Made by a program: the position numbers and the translations under genes. 64,000 bases of DNA from Hyphomonadaceae bacterium JAD_PAG50586_4 (lineage in GTDB: Bacteria > Pseudomonadota > Alphaproteobacteria > Caulobacterales > Aquidulcibacteraceae): positions 248,001-312,000 of the forward strand of contig CP096134.1 of the NCBI GenBank assembly GCA_023242925.1. Direction: 5' to 3'. Below the pieces are notes generated by a model. The model saw only the letters and a program-made list of their open reading frames with translations. It made no database searches and was not told the DNA's origin. Shown one piece after another: positions 18,891-27,429 of this stretch (position 1 is the stretch's first letter; each line of letters begins with the position of its first letter).

Positions 18891-19165
18891 GTTCGTTTGG
18901 AGTTGCGCTTGTGAGCACGAGCCAGCGACGCCTTAACATCCGCGCTTGAGCGCGCGCGACTGGGATCTGCCTTCATCCGATCATACGTCGCTGCGACTTC
19001 GCCACTGAGCCAGTGTTCGATCGCTTTGTCGCGGGCTTGCAATGCTCGAAGACCGTCTCGAATGACCTCACTTTCGCTTGCGTATTCGCCAGTGGCGACC
19101 TTGTGAGCGACTTCCTTGGCCATCTCGTTGGGGAGGGTGACGCTTAGCTGCTTTGTGGATCGCAT
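18887..19165 (-). CDS. parD: ParD/CopG-type antitoxin
   Basis: 92 residues from the ATG at 19165. The ribbon-helix-helix N-terminus (KQLSVTLPNEMAKEVAHKVATGEYASESEVIRDGLRAL) is followed by a long basic helix that would wrap the toxin. A longer in-frame start at 19255 is rejected because the operator palindrome lies inside that extension. First gene of the parDE operon. Confidence 0.9.
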   Translation of the reverse strand: MRSTKQLSVTLPNEMAKEVAHKVATGEYASESEVIRDGLRALQARDKAIEHWLSGEVAATYDRMKADPSRARSSADVKASLARAHKRNSKRT

Positions 19166-19176
19166 AATGTCCTCGT

Positions 19177-19197
19177 CAGTAGGATTTAATCCTACTG
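19177..19197. promoter_or_regulatory. ParD operator palindrome
   Basis: Perfect inverted repeat: CAGTAGGATT, one central T, then AATCCTACTG, 12 bp upstream of the antitoxin start. Size, symmetry and position fit autorepression by the ribbon-helix-helix antitoxin. Confidence 0.75.
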
Positions 19198-19233
19198 AGA
19201 AAAATGTCAAGTTCGGCCCGATTTCAGCGCTCA

Positions 19234-19278
19234 TGTCCGCTTTGCGGCGCCGCATCGTGGAGGGCTGTTATTGGGAGT
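19234..19278 (+). repeat. Dispersed repeat, copy 7
   Basis: TGTCCGCTTTGCGGCGCCGC then GGGCTGTTATTGGGAGT. The right end abuts the left terminus of the IS1182-family element, so the element appears to have inserted in or next to this repeat. Confidence 0.6.
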
Positions 19279-20831
19279 GGCTGTGTGAAAACGCGTACTC
19301 TGATCGGCGTACGGCGCGCGGGCGCAGAGGACGCGCGCGGTTTATCACGCGCGGATGGCGGCGGTGAGCGGGCCTGCGCCCATGATCGCCATCATCCGCT
19401 TCAGGTTATAAGCCAGGACGCATAAACTCATTTCCGTTTTGACGTTTTCAAGTCTTCTGGTCAGGAAGTGGGTGTGTCCCATCCACGATTTGAGCGTGCC
19501 GAAGGTGTGTTCGACCGTTCGTCGTCTGATGGTCATCGCGTCAGGCTTCATCTCTAGGCGCTTCAAGTTCGCTTCAACGACATGCTCATGCTCCCAGCGC
19601 CGCACGCGTCGTTCTTTCCCGGTGGTGCATTTAGATCGCAACGGGCAGCTGCCGCACTTGGTGGTGTAGTAGAGATAAAGCGTTAGGCCATTTTCGACGG
19701 TGGCATGTCGATAAGTGAGCAGCTCGTTCGCCGGGCAACGATATGCATTCTGATCGGCGAGATAGGTGAAATCGTCTTTGCCAAATCGACCGGCGGCTTT
19801 CGCGTTCGATGTAAGGGGCTTCGGCACCAATGGCGTGACGCCGACTCCTCGCAGGCGCGGATCTGCTCGCCGCTGAAATAGCCGCGGTCGGCCAGCGCTT
19901 CGAGCTGTTCGACACCCATCGCCGCTTTGGTTTTCTCCGCCATCGGCGCGAGTAGGGTTCGATCGACGACGACATTGGTCACTTCATGCGCCACGATGAG
20001 GTGGTGCTCCGCATCGACAGCGGCCTGCACATTGTAGCCCACGACGCTGGCGCCGCGCATGTTGGTAGCCATAGCGCGCGCATCGGGATCGGTGAGAGAG
20101 ATTTGGAGGTCCGGCGCTTCGAGCACCTGGGCTTCAAGTTGCTGGAGCTCGCCCAGTCTGGCGCGCATTGCAGCGATTTTATCGGTTAAACGCGCCGACT
20201 TGGCTTCGGCCCGATCACCTTCCTGGACATCTGCAGCATCGAGCGCCTGCAGGTAGCGTTCGATGCTTTCGGAGATTTGCTCCATGCGCCGTTTAAGTTT
20301 GCCGCGGGTGAAGTTGCGATCGCGCGAATTCACTGCCTTGAACTTAGCGCCGTCGATCGCAGCCACAGCGTGACTAAACAATCCGATCTGTCCGCAAATG
20401 GCGATGAAGCGCGCGCAGACCGCTTGGATTGCGGGGCCGTTGTCTTTGCGGAAATCGGCGATGGTTTTGAAGTCCGGCGCAAGTCGCCCGGTGAGCCACA
20501 TCAGCTCGACGTTGCGATTGGCCTCGCGCTCTAGGCGCCGGCTGGATTGGATGCGGTTGAGGTAGCCGTAGAGATAGATCTTGAGCAGGGTGGCGGGGTG
20601 ATAGCCGGGGCGGCCCGTCGGGGCGGGCCCCGAGAAGCCCAGCGTCGTGAGATCGAGTTCTTCGATGAACACATCGACCACGCGGACCGGATTTTCCGCG
20701 TCCACGTATTCTTCTAGGCTCGCGGGCAGTAGAGTAAGCTGAGAGCGTTGTTCGCCTTCGACAAATCGGCTCATGAGGCGTCTCCGTGACGACCATCAGA
20801 GCATGAAGTGATTTGCCGTTTTCACACAGCC
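19279..20831 (-). mobile_element. IS1182-family insertion sequence
   Basis: 1,553 bp with perfect 15-bp terminal inverted repeats, GGCTGTGTGAAAACG at 19279-19293 and its complement at 20817-20831. One leftward transposase gene fills it. No direct target repeat is evident; the outer flanks are ttgggagt (left) and tcgggatc (right). Confidence 0.88.
19345..20774 (-). CDS. IS1182-family transposase, frameshifted
   Basis: Part one (20774 to about 19840) has MSRFVEGEQRSQLTLLP, TGRPGYHPATLLKIYLYGYLNR, DFKTIADFRKDN and the catalytic ADRGYFSGEQIRACEE block. Part two (to 19345) holds the cysteine block CGSCPLRSKCTTGKERRVRRWEHE and RRTVEHTFGTLKSWMG, with the DDE glutamate. One extra G near 19840 would read EESGVTPLVPKP and rejoin the frames. 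It may be a real inactivating change or a consensus error like the others in this window. Confidence 0.85.
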
Positions 20832-21080
20832 TCGGGATCAAGGGGACCTCCCATGAGATCATGCGATCTCCCGAGCCGTCGCAAATTACATAGTTGGCGA
20901 ACTGCGCGCATTGCAGCGCGGGAACCGCGGATCCGCAGTAGATTTACTGCGGCGTGTGGGGCGACCATTCCTACCGAGCCTCATAACCCGCACCATACTT
21001 AGCTCCTAGGTGAGCCTTTCCTGGAAAGTTGGTAGGCGGTGAGATCAGGACCGGTGGGTGGTCTGTCGAACCTACGGCGG
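20832..21080. other. Short intergenic region with hairpin
   Basis: Between the IS element and the 3' end of the leftward catabolic operon. It contains a perfect stem-loop at 20933-20952 (CCGCAGTA, GATT, TACTGCGG) with no T run after it, so it may be an operator or a weak terminator. No gene seen. Confidence 0.4.
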
Positions 21081-22547
21081 TTAGGCGTCGCGTTTGGTCT
21101 TCGCATTAGCCGAAGGCGTTTCATCCGGCAGGATTTTTCCAGGGTTCATGATGTTGCTCGGATCCAGCGCCGTCTTCAGCGCGGCCATGACTTCGAGGGC
21201 GGCGCCGTGCTCCTCGCTCATGAGATTGCGTTTATGTAAACCAACGCCGTGCTCTCCCGTAGCTGTGCCGCCGTGAGCGAGTGCGATACGAGCAATTTGA
21301 TCGGTGAGGGCTTCCGCGCGAGCGCGTTGAGCAGGGTCGCTCGGTTCGTAGAGGACAAGCATGTGGAAGTTGCCGTCTCCGACGTGCCCGACAATGGGCG
21401 CGGTCAAACCCGCCGCGTCGGCCGCACGCTGAGCTTCCAGTATGCAAGTTGGTAGGGAGGAGATGGGAACGCAGGCATCGGTAGCGAAACTTTCGCAGCC
21501 GGGCCTCAGGCTGCGAGCGGCCCAATAGGCATTATGCCGCGCGGTCCACAGCTTGGTCCGCGCTTCCTGCTCGAGCGCCCACTTCAGCTCATCTCCGCCA
21601 AAGCTGGCGCAGATTTCACGCACGAGCGCGATTTGTTCGTCCACAGCGCGCGGAGAGCCGTGGAATTCCAACAAGAGCGTTTCTCGCTCCTCGAGACCTT
21701 CTAGTTTTGAGTGTCGAATGGACGCGCCCATTTGAAGACGATCCAAAAATTCTATTCGCGCCAGTTGGACGCCCTGTTGCAAGATGGAAGTAACAGCTTG
21801 GACAGCGCTTGCGACGTCGCCGAACTGGCACATGGCCGCTGCGATTACTTCGGGAACGCCGAACAATCGAAGTTGTAGCTCTGTGATGATGCCGAGCGTG
21901 CCCTCACTACCGACATAAAGGCGAGTGAGGTCGTAACCTGCAGAGGATTTGAGTGCGCGGCTGCCAGTACGAATGACGTTGCCGTGTGGGGTGACGACAG
22001 TAAGGCCGAGAGTGACGTCCCGCATGGTGCCGTATCGGACTGCGTTGGTGCCGGACGCCCGGGTCGCTGCCATTCCTCCCAAGGTCGCGTTCGCACCAGG
22101 ATCAAGCGGGAAAAAGAGACCCTGATCGCGAATATGAGCGTTTAGTCGCTCGCGGGTCACGCCAGCCTCGACGCGGCAATCGAGGTCATCGCCGCTGACG
22201 TTGATTATGGCGTCCATGTTCGAGAGATCGAGGCTAACGCCGCCATGCGGCGCCTGGACTTGCCCCTCCAAAGATGTCCCTACGCCATAAGGGATTATCG
22301 GCACGCAATGGTCGCGGCAGGCTGCGACAACGCGTTCGACATCGGCAGTAGAATTAACATAAACCACGGCATCGGGAGCCATCAGGTCATGCATGCCCTC
22401 ACCGCGGCCGTGCGCCTCGCGGACGCTCTGCGTTATATTGAGACGTTCTCCGAAGTCGGGGCGCAGCGAGGCTAGGACCGCCTCAATTTTTTGGGGTCCG
22501 CCCGCATCACCTCTTCCCCGGGCGCTTTTCGTAGCCGCGCGGATCAA
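21081..22547 (-). CDS. FAD-linked D-2-hydroxyacid dehydrogenase (GlcD/DLD type)
   Basis: About 488 residues with an FAD_binding_4 domain (APDAVVYVNSTADVERVV, IPYGVGTSLEGQV, LDPGANATLGGMAATRASG) and an FAD-oxidase C-terminal domain (VGHVGDGNFHML, GTATGEHGVGLHKR, NPGKILP). Such enzymes oxidise D-lactate, glycolate or D-2-hydroxyglutarate, passing electrons to cytochrome c or the ETF pool. It is last in the leftward nine-gene operon and overlaps the preceding gene by 41 bp if the TTG at 22547 is used; the true start could be further in. Confidence 0.85.
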   Translation of the reverse strand: MIRAATKSARGRGDAGGPQKIEAVLASLRPDFGERLNITQSVREAHGRGEGMHDLMAPDAVVYVNSTADVERVVAACRDHCVPIIPYGVGTSLEGQVQAPHGGVSLDLSNMDAIINVSGDDLDCRVEAGVTRERLNAHIRDQGLFFPLDPGANATLGGMAATRASGTNAVRYGTMRDVTLGLTVVTPHGNVIRTGSRALKSSAGYDLTRLYVGSEGTLGIITELQLRLFGVPEVIAAAMCQFGDVASAVQAVTSILQQGVQLARIEFLDRLQMGASIRHSKLEGLEERETLLLEFHGSPRAVDEQIALVREICASFGGDELKWALEQEARTKLWTARHNAYWAARSLRPGCESFATDACVPISSLPTCILEAQRAADAAGLTAPIVGHVGDGNFHMLVLYEPSDPAQRARAEALTDQIARIALAHGGTATGEHGVGLHKRNLMSEEHGAALEVMAALKTALDPSNIMNPGKILPDETPSANAKTKRDA

Positions 22548-23859
22548 GCTTACGCAGCACGTTGTCTATGCCTTCGCGATTGAAGCCTTTGTAGGCGTCG
22601 TTGCGCTCTATATTCTCAAGATGAGTTGCGACGGTGCCGTCTAGACGCAGGCGCTCTGCTTCAGCGGCGTTGATGTGGCCAGCGCGCTCTAGTTCATCGA
22701 CACGGGTCGGATCGACCGGAAACCAATCACCGGTCGTCAGTTCCTGATAGAGATGGGGAAACGAGCTGAATGGCGGCATCATGCCGATGCCGAGCGCCTG
22801 CATCTGTGAGCGGAAAAGGTTCTGATCGTAAAGTGCGGCGACGTGGTTGAGACCCGCCTCAAGGATTGACTCTCCGAGAAGCGCCGAGACAAGGCCGGCG
22901 CGACGGTGCTTGGGAAGTTCGGGGAGTTCCTCATGCGCGAAATCGACCAAAAGTTCGTCCGGGCCTAGATCGACATCAGCGAAGATGGTTGAGCCAATTA
23001 CGGGCTGTTCGAGCACTTGGCTGCCCCAGCCGGCGAGTTCGCCAGCGTAAAGCATCTCGCGCAATTCATAACCCAATTTCTCCAAGATACCTATTGTCCT
23101 TCGGAAGTGCCGGCGTGAGCCATCGTAAGTGTGGTGGTCGATATTGGCCCACCCGACGCCGAGCGCATCTTGACGTTGCTTTTGAACTGCGCCCGCGTGG
23201 CAGCGACGCATCCAATAGTCGCGCTCGGCCTTGAGCCAGAGATCGCACGCGCGATGCGAGCCTACTGCCGCGACGACGTCATCGACGAGCTTTTCCGTAT
23301 AATCGAGACCCTGTTCGACGGTGTCGAACTCGCGGCGTCGGGCTCTGAATCGTTGCAGCCCGACGCGGGCAAGGCGGATGTAGCCCACGTCCTCCTCGGA
23401 TGCATCGTAGCCTGCAAAGCCGTTCCGCTCGATTACGCCAAAGCAGGTGTCCGCTCGGGCGAAGGCGATACCACGACGTAGAGACGCACCAGGTTTGCCT
23501 TCGGTTGGAGCGCTGATCCCCGTGGCCATTTTGAACTGGTCGATCGATCCGACGCGCAGCCAAATCTCCGTGCGCTCGCGTTCAATGAGGGCAGGAAACA
23601 AGCCCTCGGGATTGCGCCATACGTCATCTGTCCCGCGCCGCCAGCCAGCTGCCTGCGCGGCCTTTATGTCGTCCGGTGCAAGCGCAAGGTGATCGACAAT
23701 GTCGCGCAGGCGTATCGCTGCGTACTGCTCGAGGCGCTTGGCAAAATCGGCGGCGCCATCCACGCACTTCAGAGCTTCATCGAGTTTCGCTCGGATCAGA
23801 CTTTCGCCCTCGGGTTGTTGGCGCCAAATTCGGTCCTTGCGGGCTGATATAACTGACAT
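22507..23859 (-). CDS. Unrecognised 450-residue protein in the amino-acid operon
   Basis: Soluble, no signal or membrane helix. Two halves: residues 1-220 helical and charged, and a second half with GVGWANIDHHTYDGSRRHF, LEKLGYELREMLYAGELAGW, VIGSTIFADVDLGPDEL and FAHEELPELP. The His pair, the spaced Glu and the beta-rich look suggest, weakly, a VOC-like metal enzyme. It sits between an amino-acid dehydrogenase and a 2-hydroxyacid dehydrogenase, so acting on a 2-oxo acid is possible. That is inference only. Confidence 0.6.
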   Translation of the reverse strand: MSVISARKDRIWRQQPEGESLIRAKLDEALKCVDGAADFAKRLEQYAAIRLRDIVDHLALAPDDIKAAQAAGWRRGTDDVWRNPEGLFPALIERERTEIWLRVGSIDQFKMATGISAPTEGKPGASLRRGIAFARADTCFGVIERNGFAGYDASEEDVGYIRLARVGLQRFRARRREFDTVEQGLDYTEKLVDDVVAAVGSHRACDLWLKAERDYWMRRCHAGAVQKQRQDALGVGWANIDHHTYDGSRRHFRRTIGILEKLGYELREMLYAGELAGWGSQVLEQPVIGSTIFADVDLGPDELLVDFAHEELPELPKHRRAGLVSALLGESILEAGLNHVAALYDQNLFRSQMQALGIGMMPPFSSFPHLYQELTTGDWFPVDPTRVDELERAGHINAAEAERLRLDGTVATHLENIERNDAYKGFNREGIDNVLRKLDPRGYEKRPGKR

Positions 23860-23873
23860 GGCTGTCTCCTGAA

Positions 23874-24905
23874 TTAAGCGCTGCCACCACGTTTGCTGGC
23901 TGCTTTGATTCTGCCGCGTGCGAGCGCCTCCGCGATGTCGGTCGTCGACCTTCCTTCAGCCTTCGAACGTTGAAGAATCTCCGTGGCGGTGAGGAATGTG
24001 GCCTCGAGCAAAGGCGTTGGGTCGACATTGCCAAGGTCGCGCGAGACTCCGTCAATCACAGCTCCGCTCGATGCGAGATAGTCCGGAACGAACAAAATCC
24101 CTCTCGCCATCAGCGAGTCGATGATGGCGGCATGAGCGAGCTGATTGTTGGCGCCGCCGCAAATGGCCCAAGCCTTCATGTCTCGCGCCACGACTTCGGT
24201 AATCACGCTGCCAATGGCGCAGGGCGCTAGAACATCGACGTCGGCATAGAGGATCGACTCTGCTTCGACCACGGTAGCGCCGACCTCGGCGGCAAGCGTG
24301 TTTGCACGTGTGCGATCAACATCCGCTACGACAACCCGCGCGCCCATAGCTGCGAGGCGCCGGGCGACACCAGCGCCAATCAGGCCGCATCCCTGCACCG
24401 CGACCGAGATGGCGGAAAGCATTGCACCCGACCTCGCCTCGACGCAGGCACGTATGCCGTTGACGACGGTGATAGCCGTCGCTTCACCCAAGCGGGTGCC
24501 CGTGGTGTTAACGAAATCGGTTTCTCGGGCGACTGCCTGCAGGTCCTGTAGCGTGGTGCCGAGGTCGCCAGCGCAGCGATAGAGGCCGCCGAGGTCCTGA
24601 ATGTAGCGACCGAGTCGGCGAAAGGCAGCCTGGCGATCCATGCCCGAGTGATCTAGAATGACGGTCTTGGCTCCGCCTGCAGGCAGATTGGCGATGGCGC
24701 ACTTGAGCGTCATCGCGCGAGAAAGTTTGACCGCATCCGCGAGAGCGTCGCTCACGTTGGCATAAGTTTGCGTGCGGATGCCGCCGCAGCCCGGCCCAAG
24801 CGTCAGATCATCTAGTGCGATAATGGCGCGCAGGCCGCTTGGCGGATCGCTCAACAACAGGACTCGGTGTGCGTCTGCGTGCTCCAGCTCTGCAAAAACA
24901 TCCAT
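23874..24905 (-). CDS. Leu/Phe/Val/Glu dehydrogenase family enzyme
   Basis: 343 residues. The catalytic lysines lie in AMTLKCAIANLPAGGAKTVI (K at MTLK and GGAK), and the Rossmann nucleotide site is AVQGCGLIGAGVARRLAAMGA. The usual GGGK reads GGAK here. It deaminates an L-amino acid to a 2-oxo acid with NAD. Length fits leucine/phenylalanine dehydrogenases. A second family member lies at 45226-46271. Confidence 0.88.
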   Translation of the reverse strand: MDVFAELEHADAHRVLLLSDPPSGLRAIIALDDLTLGPGCGGIRTQTYANVSDALADAVKLSRAMTLKCAIANLPAGGAKTVILDHSGMDRQAAFRRLGRYIQDLGGLYRCAGDLGTTLQDLQAVARETDFVNTTGTRLGEATAITVVNGIRACVEARSGAMLSAISVAVQGCGLIGAGVARRLAAMGARVVVADVDRTRANTLAAEVGATVVEAESILYADVDVLAPCAIGSVITEVVARDMKAWAICGGANNQLAHAAIIDSLMARGILFVPDYLASSGAVIDGVSRDLGNVDPTPLLEATFLTATEILQRSKAEGRSTTDIAEALARGRIKAASKRGGSA

Positions 24906-24946
24906 CGCCTATCACTTCTCTTCTCGGTTCGCGTGTTAGACTGCGG

Positions 24947-26080
24947 TTATTCGAGTGTTTGCATGAGCGCCATTAGGAGGCGCGTACGCGGCACAATGCT
25001 GGAGATGTAAAGTCGCTCCTCAAGCGTGTGCCCACCGTCGCCATCCACGCCCAGCCCATCGAGCGTTGGCGCGATTGCGGCCGTGAAGTTGCCATCACTA
25101 CCGCCTCCTGTTTTTAGATCTTGGAGATCAAATCCGATCTCTTTGGCGAGAGTTTTAGCGTGCAGAAATAGCGCGGCGATTTCGGGTGTTTTTTCGTAGC
25201 CTGGACGGTTGACGCCGCCGCTCACGCTGAGTCGAACTCGGGGATTGTGTGGCTTGAGGCTTCGAATGCGCGTCTCGATTTCTTCGCCGATTTGCGGGTT
25301 GGGCATGCGCACGTCGACGTCAATTTCGGCAGAATCCGGCACAACATTGCTTCGCCCGCCGCCCCGAACAACGCCGACATTGACTGTGAGTTCGCGCCCG
25401 TAATCCGTCATCGCCTCGAGTTCGAGAATCTGGTGCGCAATCTCCCGAATTGCGTTTGCGCCCAAATGGTGTTCCACCCCTGCATGCGCGGCCTCGCCAT
25501 GGGCGCTGATCTTGAAATTGGCGATGCCCTTGCGTGCGGTGACGATCTTGCCGCCAGATCGCGCGGGCTCGGTGACAAGAACGAATTTCGCGCGCCGCGC
25601 CTCGCGTTCGATATGCTCGCGCGAGGTGGCGCTGCCCATTTCCTCGTCGCTGACCAGGAGGTGGCGCACCGGCAGATGCGTACGTCCGCCCTCGCGGGCA
25701 ATCTGGCGCAGCGCTGCGAGCGCGATATAGGCGCCGCCTTTCATGTCTTCGGCGCCGGGACCATAAGCGCTGTCGCCCTCGATGCGGAACGGCAACGGCC
25801 CGGCGAGCACGCCAATCGGGTGCACGGTGTCGATGTGGCTGAGCACCATGATGCCGGGGCCGTCCGCGGCGTCGGGCGGGCAATGGCGCGCGTCGGTGAC
25901 GAGCAGGTGATCGCCGAAGCCGTCGCGGCCGGGGATGCGCTCAACCTGCGCGCCGATGGCTCGGTAATCGGCCTCGACGCGCGCGGCCATGCGCGCCATG
26001 CCCGGCGCATCGTCAGTGGGGCTCTCGATCTCGATCCAGGTGCGAATGCCGTAGAGGATTTCGGTCGTATCTATGCTCAT
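24947..26080 (-). CDS. M20-family metallopeptidase (glutamate carboxypeptidase-like)
   Basis: 377 residues, cytoplasmic (no signal). Zinc ligands are visible in order: VLSHIDTVH, GAEDMKGGAY, VSDEEMGSA, VTEPARSGG and the C-terminal GGHTLEER. This is the layout of CPG2-type carboxypeptidases and N-acyl amino-acid deacylases. With dgcN/dgcA in the same operon, hydrolysis of an N-acyl-glutamate or a glutamyl peptide is plausible. Its start overlaps the MFS stop (ATGA). Confidence 0.88.
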   Translation of the reverse strand: MSIDTTEILYGIRTWIEIESPTDDAPGMARMAARVEADYRAIGAQVERIPGRDGFGDHLLVTDARHCPPDAADGPGIMVLSHIDTVHPIGVLAGPLPFRIEGDSAYGPGAEDMKGGAYIALAALRQIAREGGRTHLPVRHLLVSDEEMGSATSREHIEREARRAKFVLVTEPARSGGKIVTARKGIANFKISAHGEAAHAGVEHHLGANAIREIAHQILELEAMTDYGRELTVNVGVVRGGGRSNVVPDSAEIDVDVRMPNPQIGEEIETRIRSLKPHNPRVRLSVSGGVNRPGYEKTPEIAALFLHAKTLAKEIGFDLQDLKTGGGSDGNFTAAIAPTLDGLGVDGDGGHTLEERLYISSIVPRTRLLMALMQTLE

Positions 26081-27429
26081 GCGGCGCCCCCTTGCGCGGA
26101 CTCGGCCTCGACGCGCCGCGCGGCTTCAATGGTGGCGCCGTAACCTCGGGCGCAGATGAACAACATGAGCGACGCGATGATGAAGGCGCAGCCGGCTGTC
26201 GCAACCGTCGCTAGCATCAGGCCGTTGGGCAGGTGCGACATTTGGTCGGAGACAGCGCCGACGATGGCGGGCGCAAACGCGCTCAAGATGATGTTGACCA
26301 TGATGATGATGGAGATCAGCCGCGCCCGCATCGGCACCGGCGACATGTCTTGTATCGCCGCGGGGAAGACCATGGTGCCGGTCATGATAATGGTGAGGTG
26401 AATGGCAAAGAAAATATAAAGCTGGATCGGCGTCTGCGCGGCCAAGAACATCAAGGCGGTGAGCCCGCCGAACAAGGCCATCAGCATGAGCGCGCGGATC
26501 GGCAGATTTGGCCCCAGGCGTTTGCTCAAGGCACGCATGCCAAGATTGGTCACGACAAAGCCAACAGCGGTCGCAACGAAGGTCGCCGCGCCAAGCGCAC
26601 CGCCCACTTCTAACGGCGTTGCTCCCATCTGACGCATCGCCACCACCGGCAAGAAGGCGCCCACAGCGGAAAAGCCGAAAACGGTCAGCCCAACGCCGGC
26701 ATAGAAAGTCAACAAGGTGATCCGTTGCGGCCAGACGAAAGGCCATACCGGCGCGCGCGGCGCTGCGGTGGGGCCACTGGCCGCGGCGGACCTGCTCGCT
26801 GGAATCGTGAACACCAGCACGGCCAGGAGGGGGCCAAGGGCGGCGACCACGAACAGCGCCAGGCGCCAATCCTCTACATTGGCCAGGAAAGGCGGCAGGA
26901 ACGGCCGCGAGTTGCCGACATATTGCACCAGCACGCCGCACAGCGCGATGACGAAGCCAACTGTGAGTCGCCCGACAAGAATAAGCATGGAATTGGCGGC
27001 AAGCCGGGCTTGGCCGCGAAATAATTCCGGAATCATGGCGTAGGTGATCGGCAACAGTCCCGCTTCGCCGATGCCGACGATGGCGCTGGCGAAAAACAAT
27101 TCGCCGAAATTCCGCGACAGCCCGCAGGCGGCGACGGCGACGCTCCATAGAATGATGCTGCCGGCGAGCACGAAGCGGCGATCTATCCGATCGGCGAGCC
27201 AGCCGAGCGGATAGCTGACGAATGCGGCGAACAGGGCCACGCTCAAGCCTTGCACCAAGCCGACCTGAAAATCGCTCAAGCCCAATTGCTGGCGGATCGG
27301 CTCGGTCTGCAACACGAGCACCTGCCGGTCCGTGTACATGTAAAGGCCGATCGCGATCAGCAGGCCGAGGCTGAGCCAGGCATTCAGCGATGGGCGCTCC
27401 GCCGCCGCGGGCGCGTCAATGGCGACCAT
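26077..27429 (-). CDS. MFS transporter
   Basis: 450 residues with twelve predicted helices. The MFS signature between helices 2 and 3 reads PLGWLADRIDRRFV, and TDRQVLVLQTEPIRQQLGLSDFQVGLVQG marks the first loop, as in the spinster-like MFS group. In a peptidase/amino-acid operon it probably imports the substrate or exports a product. It overlaps the carboxypeptidase 3' end by 14 bp and is coupled to the M20 gene. Confidence 0.88.
   Translation of the reverse strand: MVAIDAPAAAERPSLNAWLSLGLLIAIGLYMYTDRQVLVLQTEPIRQQLGLSDFQVGLVQGLSVALFAAFVSYPLGWLADRIDRRFVLAGSIILWSVAVAACGLSRNFGELFFASAIVGIGEAGLLPITYAMIPELFRGQARLAANSMLILVGRLTVGFVIALCGVLVQYVGNSRPFLPPFLANVEDWRLALFVVAALGPLLAVLVFTIPASRSAAASGPTAAPRAPVWPFVWPQRITLLTFYAGVGLTVFGFSAVGAFLPVVAMRQMGATPLEVGGALGAATFVATAVGFVVTNLGMRALSKRLGPNLPIRALMLMALFGGLTALMFLAAQTPIQLYIFFAIHLTIIMTGTMVFPAAIQDMSPVPMRARLISIIIMVNIILSAFAPAIVGAVSDQMSHLPNGLMLATVATAGCAFIIASLMLFICARGYGATIEAARRVEAESAQGGAA

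Noticed and set aside
22507..23859. Assignment to HglS/DUF1338 (2-oxoadipate dioxygenase)
   Set aside because: Context fits, but the characteristic HxNHxTPR-type motifs are absent.
25247..26143. 298-codon rightward open frame
   Set aside because: Antisense to the M20 peptidase, whose zinc ligands are all intact; typical GC-rich shadow.
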